Origin: Spirosoma terrae
GTDB lineage: Bacteria; Bacteroidota; Bacteroidia; Cytophagales; Spirosomataceae
Assembly: GCF_010435915.1 (NCBI RefSeq)
Contig: NZ_JAAFZH010000001.1
Location: 930,001 to 994,000 of the forward strand
Reading direction: 5' to 3'
Length of the DNA: 64,000 nt
Shown: positions 1 to 9,197 of the stretch, in pieces
Layout: every line of letters starts with the position of its first letter
How positions within the stretch are numbered: the first letter of the stretch is position 1
Notes under the pieces: generated by a model
Database searches by the model: none
What the model saw: the letters and a program-made list of their open reading frames with translations, nothing else
Told to the model about the DNA's origin: nothing
Position numbers and translations under genes: made by a program

Positions 1-230
1 CTGAAAAAGCCAATTGGCATAAACGGGATCTGACGTAACGTAGTGACCTGATTGGCCTGGACGCCGAGATAGTGCAGATAAGTGCGATATAACGGATTGA
101 AGGTTGCCTGATACTGAAAAACAGCCAGCGCCAGCGATTCGAAAGACGGAAAAGTGGGTCGTTGAGCGCTTATCGTTAAAACCTGCTCACGTAGTGATTG
201 ACGAAGTGTGATTGCTTCGGGCAAACGCAT
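1..230 (-). CDS. LuxE-like acyltransferase / acyl-protein synthetase, N-terminal part (runs off the window)
   Basis: The reverse strand reads open from an ATG at 230 to the window edge, giving about 76 residues. The segment around FQYQATFNPLYRTYLHYLG, followed by a V(T/S)-x-IPFMPIGFF-type stretch, matches from memory the N-terminus of the LuxE-like acyltransferases common in Bacteroidota. LuxE relatives handle activated acyl groups; in these bacteria the gene usually sits near polysaccharide or acyl-transfer genes, but the substrate is unknown. The acyl-transfer region lies beyond the window, so activity cannot be judged. The start is the only ATG near the beginning of the open frame and lies 51 bases from the divergent lipoprotein gene, so the two probably share a short promoter region. 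Confidence 0.6.
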   Translation of the reverse strand, partial: MRLPEAITLRQSLREQVLTISAQRPTFPSFESLALAVFQYQATFNPLYRTYLHYLGVQANQVTTLRQIPFMPIGFF

Positions 231-281
231 TGTTAGAAAATAAAATAGTAAAAACTTTACCTGCAATACGAGTACAACAGT

Positions 282-830
282 ATGCAACGACAACTAATTC
301 AACGATACCTGCTGGTCGTAGTAGTGGCCCTGACATTATCGTCTTGTTTTACTGAACCCGATTACCCCGACACACCATCCATTGAGTTTAGAGGTATCTT
401 CAAATATACCCTACCGGCAGGACAAGGTATCGGGAAGTCGAAGCGGGATTCAGTGGTGATCACCATTGGCTTTAAAGATGGTGATGGTAATCTGGGTACC
501 ACTGTCAACTCGCCAACCTATAAAGCCGACTCGGCCCGCTATGCTCAGAATGGCAACTGGGGGAATTACCAGATTCGTACGTTTCGCTTCATCAATAACC
601 GCTACGTCGAATATACGGATCAGGTAAACGCAAACTTGCTGTTCCCGGATCTTACTGCCGGGAAACCCAAAGGAGCTATTGAGGGTTCGCTCGATTTTAA
701 TCAGCTTTTCCCTTACGGTACCGTTATTCAGATGTACCCGACAAAGTTTCAGATCAAAATTCGGGATCGTAGTCTGAACGAAAGCAACGTAGTAGAAACC
801 GATACAATCAGCCTGCCGTTTGCCAGGTAG
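282..830 (+). CDS. Putative lipoprotein of unknown function
   Basis: This 182-residue protein begins with two Arg residues and a hydrophobic stretch ending in LSSC, a lipobox with the lipidated cysteine at residue 22. It is therefore expected to be a membrane-anchored lipoprotein. The mature part starts with an acidic, proline-rich linker (TEPDYPDTPSIEF) and contains a DGDGNLG segment, followed by mixed beta-like sequence ending in ETDTISLPF. I recognise this only as a Bacteroidota lipoprotein type and assign no function. The gene is convergent with the histidine kinase; only 10 bases separate the two stop codons. Confidence 0.75.
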   Translation: MQRQLIQRYLLVVVVALTLSSCFTEPDYPDTPSIEFRGIFKYTLPAGQGIGKSKRDSVVITIGFKDGDGNLGTTVNSPTYKADSARYAQNGNWGNYQIRTFRFINNRYVEYTDQVNANLLFPDLTAGKPKGAIEGSLDFNQLFPYGTVIQMYPTKFQIKIRDRSLNESNVVETDTISLPFAR

Positions 831-840
831 GCCTTTCGTT

Positions 841-2085
841 CTACGCTTCTTTTTCGGAAGGCTGTGCTTGCACGGCCTTTTTTTGTTGGCCGGTGTCCGC
901 GTTTAGAATAATTCGGAAGGTAGTACCTTTGCCAAGCTCCGAACTTTTTACGAACAATTTTCCACTGTGGTATTCTTCGACAATACGTTTGGCCAGCGTC
1001 AAACCAAGCCCCCAACCTCGTTTTTTGGTGCTAAAACCGGGTGTAAACACTTTTTGCATGCTGGCTTTGGGAATCCCTTTACCCGTATCGGTAATGTCGA
1101 TAGCGATTTCCTGGTTAGACAGCGCCTGCATAGTAAGTCGTAATTCGCCAACGCCTTTCATGGCATCAACCGCATTTTTGCAGATGTTTTCAATAACCCA
1201 CTCAAAAAGTAACTTGTTGATCTTGACAGTCTGGTCGGCTGGAATCTGACTGGCCAGGCTCATTTTTACTTTCGTAGAAATTCGCTTCGACAGATAGTCT
1301 GTAAATTGCTCAACCACGGTAGTGATATTCTCCTCTTTTAGCGTTGGAATGGAGCCAATACTGGAGAAACGGGCCGTAATGGTTTCCAGACGGCTGACAT
1401 CCTTGGCAATTTCGTCGGTAATGGATTCGTCGTATTGTGCCGGGTCTGAACGCATGAATTCGACCCAGGCCATCAGCGACGACATGGGCGTGCCAAGCTG
1501 GTGAGCTGTTTCTTTCGCCAGTCCAACCCAAACCCGGTTTTGTTCAGCTCTTCGCGACGAACTGAACGCCAGATACGCCAATACGCCTAAAGCCCCCAAA
1601 ATAGCCAGGAGCACCCAGGGGAAATACGTTAGTTGTCGGAGCAGCGTTGAATTATCGTAATAGACCAGTCCGCGTTCGCCATTTCCAATTTCAACCACTA
1701 TGGGCGGATGCCGCTTTTTCATTTCCTGTGTCTTATCCCGAAGAAATTGCTGCTTACCTTCGTCGGTCAGGTTTTCGGGGAAATCGATGTTGAGGGGCTT
1801 GGATATCTGCCCATTAGGATCAACATAGATGGCGGGTACAGTTCGGTTGGCTTCCAGAATCTCACTCGTCACGAACGTAAGATCACCCGAATCGAAGTGG
1901 CTTGGGTCAACCAGATAAGCTATGGTTTTGGCGTACAGAATAACGTAGTGTGCTTCGCGTTCTTCCAGTTTATTGATCAGTCGATTGGTGTAGAGTAGCG
2001 ATGCCGTTCCAACCAGCAAAAGGTTGAGCGCGACAATTATTTTCAGCGAATTATTCTGGTTATAAATATCAAATGATTTCAGCAT
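841..2085 (-). CDS. Membrane sensor histidine kinase
   Basis: A 414-residue two-component kinase. An N-terminal membrane segment (about residues 14-33) and a second one (about 150-172) flank a roughly 115-residue extracytoplasmic sensor region. The cytoplasmic part has the H-box KETAHQLGTPMSSLMAW with the phospho-accepting His, an N-box (ENICKNAVDAM), G1 (DTGKGIP) and F/G2 boxes (FTPGFSTKKRGWGLGLTLAKRI). The kinase core is therefore complete. The AHQLGTPMSS form of the H-box is typical of Bacteroidota kinases. No response regulator gene is adjacent, so its partner is unknown. It is transcribed away from hemA, with a 344-base shared upstream region. Confidence 0.88.
   Translation of the reverse strand: MLKSFDIYNQNNSLKIIVALNLLLVGTASLLYTNRLINKLEEREAHYVILYAKTIAYLVDPSHFDSGDLTFVTSEILEANRTVPAIYVDPNGQISKPLNIDFPENLTDEGKQQFLRDKTQEMKKRHPPIVVEIGNGERGLVYYDNSTLLRQLTYFPWVLLAILGALGVLAYLAFSSSRRAEQNRVWVGLAKETAHQLGTPMSSLMAWVEFMRSDPAQYDESITDEIAKDVSRLETITARFSSIGSIPTLKEENITTVVEQFTDYLSKRISTKVKMSLASQIPADQTVKINKLLFEWVIENICKNAVDAMKGVGELRLTMQALSNQEIAIDITDTGKGIPKASMQKVFTPGFSTKKRGWGLGLTLAKRIVEEYHSGKLFVKSSELGKGTTFRIILNADTGQQKKAVQAQPSEKEA
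858..886 (+). terminator. Terminator-like hairpin with T-tract inside the end of the convergent gene
   Basis: AAGGCTGTG pairs with CACGGCCTT (one G-T wobble) around a CTTG loop and is followed by seven T residues. It could end transcription of the lipoprotein gene while lying inside the last codons of the opposing histidine kinase gene. Confidence 0.5.
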
Positions 2086-2429
2086 GTTTTCGCACGGCTT
2101 CCCAGATCAAGCAGAAAATAACTGACCCTGAGAGTGACTTCTATTGTATAAAAATAGGCCAATAAACAATTAATTCGCTACTTTACCCCTACTGATTGAT
2201 GAGGATAGACGGCCATTTAGTTCATAAACGAGAAAAGCACATTAATTGTGCTAACCGGAACGACTACAGCGACTCAACTGTTACTAATCTGAATAGGATT
2301 CAATAAAGAAAATGCCATGCTATTTGGATTATTTCTAAATAGATATACCGATTATACACTCTGTTTCCATCTCCGATAATTGTGCTGTAATTTTGTGCTG
2401 GCTAAGGCCGTCTAGTGTGATTCGTAACG
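2086..2429. other. Intergenic region between divergent kinase and hemA genes
   Basis: This 344-base AT-rich region has no convincing ORF. It must contain the promoters of both divergent genes; the only recognisable element is the hemA -7-like box at 2388-2395. No long inverted repeat or structured RNA was seen. Confidence 0.6.
2362..2395 (+). promoter_or_regulatory. Candidate Bacteroidota-type promoter for hemA
   Basis: TAATTTTG at 2388-2395 fits the Bacteroidota -7 consensus TAnnTTTG. A TGTTTCC stretch about 20 bases upstream is a weak -33-like element. The predicted start of transcription would lie near 2400, about 30 bases before the hemA ATG. Confidence 0.45.
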
Positions 2430-3713
2430 ATGTTAGATACTTTTAAATCAATTAGTTTATCCCATAAAACGGCACCTCTCAAAGTGCGGGAGCTAATTGC
2501 ACTTAACGAAGACGAAGCAAAACAACTGATGCTCCGCTTGCGGGACTTTTTTGGTCTGTCAGATTTGCTCGTTGTCTCTACTTGCAACCGTACGGAGGTC
2601 TATTACGCATTTGAACAGGATTTGAATGCCGAAATTGCCCGCTTACTGCTTATTGAGAAAGGTCTGACCGATACCGATCAGTATTTGCCTTATTTCCAGT
2701 TTTACGGTGCGCATAACGATGCGGTTCAGCATCTGTTTGAAGTTTGTGTTGGCTTGCATTCGCAGGTAGTTGGTGATATGCAGATCCCGAATCAGGTGAA
2801 GCATGCGTACCAGTGGTCAGCCGATCTGGATATGGCCGGGCCGTTCCTCCACCGGTTGATGCATACCATTTTCTTTACCAACAAGCGCGTTACCCAGGAA
2901 ACCCCGTTCCGGGATGGAGCCGCTTCGGTTTCTTACGCTGCTGTCGAATTAATTGATGAACTTGTTGGTCATAATCAGAACCCGAACGTACTGGTTATTG
3001 GTCTTGGCGAAATTGGGGCCGACGTTTGCCTGAATCTGGAAGCGCGGAACCTGAAAAATATTACACTCTGCAACCGTACGCAGGCAAAAGCCGAAGCATT
3101 GGCCAGCCAGTACGGGTTCCGCACCGCCGACTTTACAAACCTTACCGAAGAAATCCGGAAAGCCGACGTCATTATTTCGTCCGTAATGCGCGATGAGCCA
3201 CTGATTACGCCATCGTTGTTGCAGAATCTGAACGTACTGACCTACAAATATTTCATTGACCTGTCTGTACCACGTAGCGTGGACGCTGCGGTTGAGCAGA
3301 TTCCGGGAGTTTTGGTCTATAACATCGATCATATCCGTAATCGGGCCGACGAAGCGTTAAATCAGCGCCTGGCGGCTATTCCACAGGTTGAAGCGATTAT
3401 CGCTCAGGCTGTCGCTGAGTTTGGCGACTGGTCGAAAGAAATGGTGGTCTCGCCCACGATCAACAAGCTTAAAAATGCGCTGGAGCAAATTCGTAAAGAC
3501 GAAATTGCCCGCCATCTGAAACATTTGAGCCCCGATGAGTCGGAGAAAGTGGATAAGATTACGCGAGGCATCATGCAAAAAATTATCAAACTGCCGGTGC
3601 TTCAGCTGAAAGCTGCCTGTAAGCGGGGTGAAGCCGAAACGCTGATCGACGTACTGAACGATCTGTTCGATCTGGAAAAACAGTCGGCTGTCGATTATAA
3701 ACAGGAACATTGA
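2430..3713 (+). CDS. hemA: Glutamyl-tRNA reductase
   Basis: This enzyme reduces glutamyl-tRNA to glutamate-1-semialdehyde, the first committed step of C5-pathway tetrapyrrole (haem) synthesis. The 427-residue length is normal for the family. The signature STCNRTE includes the catalytic cysteine at residue 52; the substrate-binding region contains GLHSQVVGDMQIPNQVK, and a Rossmann segment VIGLGEIGADV starts the NADPH domain. A C-terminal helical dimerisation domain follows. The gene stands alone with its own promoter and a strong terminator. It supplies haem for the cbb3 oxidase and HemN-dependent pathway encoded further along the window. Confidence 0.96.
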   Translation: MLDTFKSISLSHKTAPLKVRELIALNEDEAKQLMLRLRDFFGLSDLLVVSTCNRTEVYYAFEQDLNAEIARLLLIEKGLTDTDQYLPYFQFYGAHNDAVQHLFEVCVGLHSQVVGDMQIPNQVKHAYQWSADLDMAGPFLHRLMHTIFFTNKRVTQETPFRDGAASVSYAAVELIDELVGHNQNPNVLVIGLGEIGADVCLNLEARNLKNITLCNRTQAKAEALASQYGFRTADFTNLTEEIRKADVIISSVMRDEPLITPSLLQNLNVLTYKYFIDLSVPRSVDAAVEQIPGVLVYNIDHIRNRADEALNQRLAAIPQVEAIIAQAVAEFGDWSKEMVVSPTINKLKNALEQIRKDEIARHLKHLSPDESEKVDKITRGIMQKIIKLPVLQLKAACKRGEAETLIDVLNDLFDLEKQSAVDYKQEH

Positions 3714-3733
3714 TTCTCGGACTTATACTGTTA

Positions 3734-3767
3734 AAAACTCCCAAATCGTTACTGATTTGGGAGTTTT
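3734..3767 (+). terminator. hemA terminator hairpin
   Basis: Perfect 14-bp arms (3734-3747 and 3754-3767) close a 6-base loop just after the hemA stop codon. The 3' arm ends in TTTT, followed shortly by another T run, as in a factor-independent terminator. Confidence 0.8.
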
Positions 3768-3792
3768 GCTTTTATAGACTTCCACGCTACGT

Positions 3793-4386
3793 ATGTCCCG
3801 TTTCTTAAATACGCTTCTTCGGTTGATGTTTATTGCTGTTCTGGTGGCCGGGCTCATTGCCATTTGGGAGCAGATTCGTGGGAGCGACGTGATGAGTCGG
3901 TTCCGGCGGGGCGATAAAACCACGCAGAGCATTGTTCTAAAAGAGGTAAAAGCGCTAGGGAAGCTGGAATTAGTGAGCTACACGTTCAAGGATATTATTG
4001 AACATGAGCACGTCAACACCTTTTTGCCGAATGCGAACGCCGTATTGATCGTAGAAGGCCAGGCCACGGGCTGTATCGATCTGACCAAAATAAAACCAGC
4101 GGATATTCAGGCCGACGGCGATTCTATACTAGTGATACTGCCTAAACCAGAACTGTGTAGCTGGAAAATAAATCACGATAAATCCAGGGTTTACGACACC
4201 CGCTTTTCGTTTTTAGATGAGTCACAGCTGGTCAGTGATGCGTATCGGCAAGCCGAAAAACAGATTCGGCAGGCGGCCCTGACTGGAGGCATATTAGAGC
4301 AGACTCGCCAGAATGCAAACCAGGTGCTGAAACCATTGCTCGAACAAGTGTCGGGGCGAGGAGTGCGACTTTCTTTTCAGGAGTAA
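3793..4386 (+). CDS. DUF4230 membrane-anchored protein
   Basis: A 197-residue protein with one N-terminal membrane anchor (about residues 8-25). It then has the DUF4230 pattern: a KLELVSYTFKDIIEHEH stretch, an acidic mid-region with ILPKPELCSWKINHDKSRVYDTRFSF, and a C-terminal amphipathic region around RQAEKQIRQAALTGGILEQT. DUF4230 proteins are widespread single-pass proteins without an assigned biochemical role. It most likely sits in the inner membrane with the domain outside the cytoplasm. The gene follows the hemA terminator and appears monocistronic. Confidence 0.8.
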   Translation: MSRFLNTLLRLMFIAVLVAGLIAIWEQIRGSDVMSRFRRGDKTTQSIVLKEVKALGKLELVSYTFKDIIEHEHVNTFLPNANAVLIVEGQATGCIDLTKIKPADIQADGDSILVILPKPELCSWKINHDKSRVYDTRFSFLDESQLVSDAYRQAEKQIRQAALTGGILEQTRQNANQVLKPLLEQVSGRGVRLSFQE

Positions 4387-4519
4387 CCTCCCCGAACGAT
4401 TTTGTAGCTGGAAATGGGCCGTAAAGAAAAACTTCGGGGCCAAAAGAATGATTTTCGGCATCATTTTGGTAACATCGTCTATAGTATGTCGTTTTTAACG
4501 TAACAGGTTTAGATTATCA

Positions 4520-5086
4520 ATGCCCATGAACGCAAAATCACTACCGGTCACTAATGGCAGCTTGCTGATTGCTGAACCCTATATGGGCGATACGAACTTT
4601 GATCGCAGTGTTGTTCTGGTTTGCGAACATAGCCCCGCAGGAACGTTTGGATTAGTGCTTAATCAAACCACTGATTTGCAACTAGGCGATGTTATAGAAG
4701 ATGTATATGCGTCGCAGCCTTTATTTGTGGGTGGCCCCGTACAACAAAATACGCTTCACTTTATTCATCGTCGCCCCGATCTGATCGATGGATCAATACG
4801 TGTCACCAATGGCCTCTACTGGAGTGGTGATTTCGACCAGGTGAAGCAGGCTGTCAACATAGGTACGCTTTCGGAGCAGGATATTCGCTTTTTTATTGGC
4901 TACTCAGGCTGGGATGCCGGGCAACTCGCCGGAGAACTGGATCAGAAAGCATGGATCGTGAGCCGGGCCGACGCTACGTTCCTTTTCGAAACACCAGCTG
5001 ACCAATTCTGGCGTGGTGTCTTAAAAAAGATGGGGGGCGAATTCAAGTCTATTGCCCATTATCCGGTCGATCCACGGCTGAATTAA
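4520..5086 (+). CDS. YqgE/AlgH family protein (UPF0301)
   Basis: The 188 residues cover the whole UPF0301 domain: GSLLIAEPYMGDTNFDRSVVLVCEH at the start, GTFGLVLNQTT, FVGGPVQQNTLHFIH, and GYSGWDAGQLAGEL near the C-terminus. These are the family's hallmark segments. No enzymatic activity is established for the family; AlgH has been linked to regulation of alginate synthesis in Pseudomonas. The protein is predicted to be cytoplasmic. Two in-frame ATGs lie six bases apart, so the exact start could be 4520 or 4526. Confidence 0.9.
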   Translation: MPMNAKSLPVTNGSLLIAEPYMGDTNFDRSVVLVCEHSPAGTFGLVLNQTTDLQLGDVIEDVYASQPLFVGGPVQQNTLHFIHRRPDLIDGSIRVTNGLYWSGDFDQVKQAVNIGTLSEQDIRFFIGYSGWDAGQLAGELDQKAWIVSRADATFLFETPADQFWRGVLKKMGGEFKSIAHYPVDPRLN

Positions 5087-5187
5087 GTTCAATCCTGATG
5101 TTGACGGCAATATCTTAACTTTTTTTAACCAATTTTGTCGGATAATTAGCCGTTATTGGAGGGTTAACGTCCTTCCATAAGTTTTGT

Positions 5188-5802
5188 ATGCAGGTTTCCC
5201 GACTACTACTTTTAGCATTTTTAGTGAGTTCGCCCTTATTGGTACGGGCGCAAAGCAATAAGCCCGTTGGCGGTCATTTTGGTATAAAAATAGGCGGCTC
5301 ATTAACGCGAGTAGCCATTTCCGGTACCAGCGCCAATATTCCGAAACAGAACCTCGATCCTAATCTTGGTATCATGTATCGGTACCGGCTTCACCGGCTG
5401 GTGCTGCAACCAGAAGCGTTGCTGAATATAAAAGGAGGTTCATTTCAGACGTTGCCAACTCAGGTTGGTGCTGAACGGCAAACCATTAATAATACGTATT
5501 CGTATCTGAGTGTGCCTGTTCTGCTGGGTTACATTCCTACCGAAGGACTGACGATACAGGCGGGCCCCGAATTTAGTTATGCGCTTAATTCGGGTTCAAC
5601 GAACGGACCCGCCACCAAAACGGATCTGGGCGTAGTGGTTGGTGCTCATTACGATTTTCTGGATATGGCCGATAAGTTTAGCCTCCACGTTCGCTACATC
5701 TATGGGCTAGCCAATGTATCGCCTGAGGCAACGGCAACGTATCAGAACCGCGTTTTTCAGGCGTCGATTGTTTACAATCTATACCCCAAGAAGAAGAAAT
5801 AG
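5188..5802 (+). CDS. PorT-type outer-membrane beta-barrel protein
   Basis: A 204-residue protein with a clear signal peptide (hydrophobic [14 protein letters not shown], cleavage probably after RAQ). The mature part alternates short amphipathic strands with turns: [51 protein letters not shown] and [12 protein letters not shown], ending in an aromatic strand. This is the pattern of the 8-stranded OMP_b-brl/PorT-like barrels abundant in Bacteroidota. It should sit in the outer membrane; its ligand or role cannot be told. It ends 20 bases before nuoA, but a functional link is unlikely. Confidence 0.8.
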   Translation: MQVSRLLLLAFLVSSPLLVRAQSNKPVGGHFGIKIGGSLTRVAISGTSANIPKQNLDPNLGIMYRYRLHRLVLQPEALLNIKGGSFQTLPTQVGAERQTINNTYSYLSVPVLLGYIPTEGLTIQAGPEFSYALNSGSTNGPATKTDLGVVVGAHYDFLDMADKFSLHVRYIYGLANVSPEATATYQNRVFQASIVYNLYPKKKK

Positions 5803-5822
5803 TTGCCGACCCGCAGACTTCT

Positions 5823-6290
5823 ATGCTTTCCGACTTTGGTATCATCTTACTGTTTATTCTGGCGGCCTTCGCGTTCATTGGGCTGGTGCTGTTTATTGCG
5901 CGCCTGCTACGTCCGAATCGCCCGAATGTAGAAAAAAACAGTACGTATGAGTCGGGGGAAGAGCCGGTTGGTAACGCGAATATTCAGTTCAACATTCGTT
6001 TCTACGTAGTGGCGCTGGTATTCGTGCTGTTCGATGTTGAGCTGGTTTTTCTGTTTCCCTGGGCTACGGTCTTTGGGCAAGAATCGCTCATTCAGGCAAC
6101 GGATGGTTTGTGGGGCTGGTTTGCGCTGGGCGAAGTAGTTCTGTTTGTTGTCATTCTGGCGATTGGTCTGGCCTATGTATGGGCCAAAGGCTATCTGGAT
6201 TGGGTAAAACCACAGCCTAAAATTCCAACAATGGAAACGAAAGTGCCAGTCGATTTGTATCAAAAAGTAAACGAACGCTACAAACGATAG
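5823..6290 (+). CDS. nuoA: NADH-quinone oxidoreductase subunit A
   Basis: NuoA is a small membrane subunit of respiratory complex I near the quinone-binding region. The 155 residues show three membrane segments (about 8-30, 60-85 and 95-120) and the signature [20 protein letters not shown] followed by [18 protein letters not shown], with the conserved glutamate in the second helix. The C-terminal tail is longer than in many homologues. It is followed after 34 bases by nuoB, so the two are probably co-transcribed. The rest of the complex I genes are not in the window. Confidence 0.94.
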   Translation: MLSDFGIILLFILAAFAFIGLVLFIARLLRPNRPNVEKNSTYESGEEPVGNANIQFNIRFYVVALVFVLFDVELVFLFPWATVFGQESLIQATDGLWGWFALGEVVLFVVILAIGLAYVWAKGYLDWVKPQPKIPTMETKVPVDLYQKVNERYKR

Positions 6291-6324
6291 CCTTCCTGTT
6301 TGCTTACCGAACTCCGACGTAATT

Positions 6325-6873
6325 ATGGCCTCACCTTCTGATAAATCTGGCGAAGCAAGTGTCATCCTGATGCACTCCGAAGACCTGCTCAACTGGTCGC
6401 GCGAGAAATCGCTCTGGCCAATGAGTTTTGGGCTGGCCTGCTGTGCTATTGAGATGATGCAGACATTTGCGGCTAACTACGATCTGGAACGATTCGGGAT
6501 ATTTCCGCGCCCTTCTCCCCGGCAGTCGGATATTATGATCGTTTCCGGCACGGTAACGTATAAGATGGCTGATCGGATTCGGCGACTGTACGAACAAATG
6601 CCGGAACCACGCTACGTTATTTCGATGGGCTCGTGCTCCAACTGCGGAGGGCCTTACTGGCAACATGGTTATCACGTAGTGAAAGGGGTTGATCGCATTA
6701 TTCCGGTCGATGTGTATGTGCCTGGTTGCCCACCCCGCCCCGAAGCACTGATTGATGGATTTCTGAAATTGCAGGAAAAAATCAGAACGGAGCATCCGTT
6801 GCTGGGAAATAAAGAAGTCGTATTTTCGGGTGCTGAACCTACCCAGTCCGACGATCTTTCGACCCGTTCCTAA
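6325..6873 (+). CDS. nuoB: NADH-quinone oxidoreductase subunit B
   Basis: NuoB carries the terminal [4Fe-4S] cluster N2, which passes electrons to quinone. All four ligands are visible: adjacent Cys39-Cys40 in LACCAIEMM, Cys104 in [10 protein letters not shown], and Cys135 in [11 protein letters not shown]. The 182-residue length is normal. Its stop codon overlaps the ATG of the next gene (TAATG), implying translational coupling to a protein that is not a complex I subunit. This is unusual because nuoC normally follows. Confidence 0.95.
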   Translation: MASPSDKSGEASVILMHSEDLLNWSREKSLWPMSFGLACCAIEMMQTFAANYDLERFGIFPRPSPRQSDIMIVSGTVTYKMADRIRRLYEQMPEPRYVISMGSCSNCGGPYWQHGYHVVKGVDRIIPVDVYVPGCPPRPEALIDGFLKLQEKIRTEHPLLGNKEVVFSGAEPTQSDDLSTRS

Positions 6874-7814
6874 TGAACATTTTCCGTGCTACGTTACGCC
6901 AGACTCTAGGCTCATTACGGCTTATATGGTTGCTCTATGCCATTACGTTGGTCATGGCTCTGGTAGCGGCATTACCGTTCTACAATACGCTTAAGGCTGA
7001 AGCCCAGAATTCGCTGGCATTTTTGAACCTATTGGATGGGGTCGACTACACGATCTATTCGGATTTTATGCACCGTAGTAGCCGTGCCATTATGCCTTTA
7101 CTGAGTGTCGGGCGTTGGTTAGGGCTGGTCCATCTATTTGTCAGTGTATTTGTAGCGGGAGGTATTCTTCTTCGTTTTGCCCAGCCCAGAGTACCATTTA
7201 GCGTTGGCTTGTTTTTTCAGGGTTGTGTGCAGTATGTTGGTCGTTTCCTGCGGTTGTTTGCAGTTTCATTCCTGTTTGTGGTAGTCGGGGGTGGCATCTG
7301 GCTCGTTATGGGTACGTTGGTCAATGTTCTTCTGGAAGATGTATTGACGGAGCGCGGCCTATTCTGGATTGGAGCCGGTTTTTTCGCTTTGTTTATGCTG
7401 ACGGTAACGCTGGTTCTCTGTATTGGCGATTATGCCAAAGTTCTCATGTTTCGGGAGGATGAGCACCGCGCTTTACGGGCTTTTGGGCAGGCCGGTAGGT
7501 TAGTACTACGTCATTTGGGCAGAACATACGGTATATACTGGCTATTGATAGTAGTCGGAACCGGCTTGTTTGGTATTTATTTCCTGATTGATGGTTGGGT
7601 TATGATGAGCGGCTGGGCAACTATTATCGCTATGCTGCTGGTGCAGCAGGCCCTCATTTTTGCGCGGGTTTTGCTGAAAGTATGGTCGTTGGGAATTGCT
7701 TACACTACGTATGAGACGTTGCCCAAACCGGTAATTACGGTTTCTCCAGTCAATTCCTCTTTTTCGCCAATAACTATAGAGAATACTGGTGATAGGGAGA
7801 CGGCAATCGATTAA
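6873..7814 (+). CDS. Multipass membrane protein of unknown function
   Basis: A 313-residue protein with about six hydrophobic helices (around residues 20-40, 80-105, 125-150, 165-190, 225-250 and 255-275). The polar C-terminal tail is rich in Ser, Thr and Pro. I do not recognise the family with confidence; the layout resembles uncharacterised Bacteroidota integral membrane proteins. Its ATG overlaps the nuoB stop by one base. That makes co-translation with nuoB likely and raises, without proving, a role in complex I biogenesis or in the same membrane. Confidence 0.75.
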   Translation: MNIFRATLRQTLGSLRLIWLLYAITLVMALVAALPFYNTLKAEAQNSLAFLNLLDGVDYTIYSDFMHRSSRAIMPLLSVGRWLGLVHLFVSVFVAGGILLRFAQPRVPFSVGLFFQGCVQYVGRFLRLFAVSFLFVVVGGGIWLVMGTLVNVLLEDVLTERGLFWIGAGFFALFMLTVTLVLCIGDYAKVLMFREDEHRALRAFGQAGRLVLRHLGRTYGIYWLLIVVGTGLFGIYFLIDGWVMMSGWATIIAMLLVQQALIFARVLLKVWSLGIAYTTYETLPKPVITVSPVNSSFSPITIENTGDRETAID

Positions 7815-7927
7815 TCGTTAGCTTTTAAGTCATTTATAGTCAATAAAGGGGCTGTGGTTCCCTAATCTTCTTCGGTCATTTCGTAATATTGCAGAATTGT
7901 TGTGATTTAATTTACTCATTCTGCCGT

Positions 7928-9196
7928 ATGGCTGTTCCTACTCTCCCTCAAAAAACCGAATCTACTGAAGCCGGTTTGTTCAGTTTACCTGTTATCGTTG
8001 CCGCTCTTGGCTATTTCGTTGACATTTATGACCTGTTGTTGTTCGGCATTGTCCGGGTGCCCAGCTTACAGGATCTCGGCCTGACTCCCGACCAAATCTC
8101 GACCGTTGGGGCCAGTATTCTGAACTGGCAAATGGGTGGTCTACTACTCGGAGGTATCCTATGGGGTGTTCTGGGCGATAAACGTGGCCGCTTATCGGTG
8201 TTGTTTGGCAGTATCGTTACGTACTCCATTGCCAACATTGCCTGTGGATTCATTAAGAACGTTACGTTCATGGACCCTACCGTTTATTACGCGCTTATGC
8301 GATTTGTGGCGGGCATTGGTCTTGCCGGTGAATTAGGAGCAGGCATTACGCTTGTCAGTGAAATATTACCTAAAGAAAAACGGGCTGTTGGTACGTCGCT
8401 GGTGGCGGGTATTGGGCTTTCGGGTGCCGTAGTGGCTTATTTCACGGTAAAATATTTTGACTGGCAGATGGCCTTTTTCGTAGGTGGTGGACTTGGCATT
8501 GGCCTGTTGCTGCTGCGGGTAGGCGTGGTAGAGTCCGGGATGTTTAAGAACGTAACGGAGCAGGACCATGTCAGTCGGGGCGATTTCTTATCGTTCTTTA
8601 CCAATGCCAATCGCCTGGGTCGTTATCTACGCTGTATTGGTATTGGCCTGCCGACCTGGTTTGTTATTGGGATTCTCGCTACGTTCAGTAACGAATTTGG
8701 AAAGGCGCTGGGCATTACGGAAGAAGTGCAGCCCGGTTTGGCCATCATGTGGTGTTATGTTGGCCTTGCCGTGGGCGATCTGGCCAGCGGTTTCATCAGT
8801 CAGGCGATGGCTTCGCGCCGGAAAGCGGTTATGTTGCTGATGGGCGTTGCTCTTGTGTTTAGTCTGGTTTATCTGTTTGTCGGGATTCAGAGCGCGACTG
8901 CTCTGTATGGATTGTGTTTGGCAATGGGTTTCGGCATTGGCTACTGGGCTATGTTTGTGACCATCGGAGCGGAGCAGTTTGGGACAAATCTCCGCGCTAC
9001 TGCTGCCACAACGGTACCCAACATGGTGCGTGGTCTGGTTATTCCGATGACGTTGACGTATCAGGCGCTGAAGCCCTCCTTAGATACAATTAACTCAGGT
9101 GCCGTAGTCGGCCTGATCAGCTTTATACTCGGTTTTTACGCTATCCTGACTATTCCCGAAACCCACGGAAAAGATCTGGATTATCTGGAGGAATAA
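7928..9196 (+). CDS. MFS transporter, paralogue 1 of 3
   Basis: A 422-residue major facilitator with about 12 predicted helices. The loop 2-3 signature is present as GILWGVLGDKRGRLSVLFGS, and the first helix includes ALGYFVDIYDLLLFGIVRVPS. The N-terminal half carries GIGLAGELGAGITLVSEILPKE, and the protein ends with ETHGKDLDYLEE. I take the ATG at 7928 (MAVPTLPQ) rather than the upstream one at 7889, because its N-terminus then matches the two paralogues. The DKRGR loop and acidic first helix suggest proton-coupled solute uptake of the metabolite:H+ symporter type; the substrate is unknown. A sister gene follows after a long inverted repeat. Confidence 0.88.
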   Translation: MAVPTLPQKTESTEAGLFSLPVIVAALGYFVDIYDLLLFGIVRVPSLQDLGLTPDQISTVGASILNWQMGGLLLGGILWGVLGDKRGRLSVLFGSIVTYSIANIACGFIKNVTFMDPTVYYALMRFVAGIGLAGELGAGITLVSEILPKEKRAVGTSLVAGIGLSGAVVAYFTVKYFDWQMAFFVGGGLGIGLLLLRVGVVESGMFKNVTEQDHVSRGDFLSFFTNANRLGRYLRCIGIGLPTWFVIGILATFSNEFGKALGITEEVQPGLAIMWCYVGLAVGDLASGFISQAMASRRKAVMLLMGVALVFSLVYLFVGIQSATALYGLCLAMGFGIGYWAMFVTIGAEQFGTNLRATAATTVPNMVRGLVIPMTLTYQALKPSLDTINSGAVVGLISFILGFYAILTIPETHGKDLDYLEE

Positions 9197-9197
9197 T

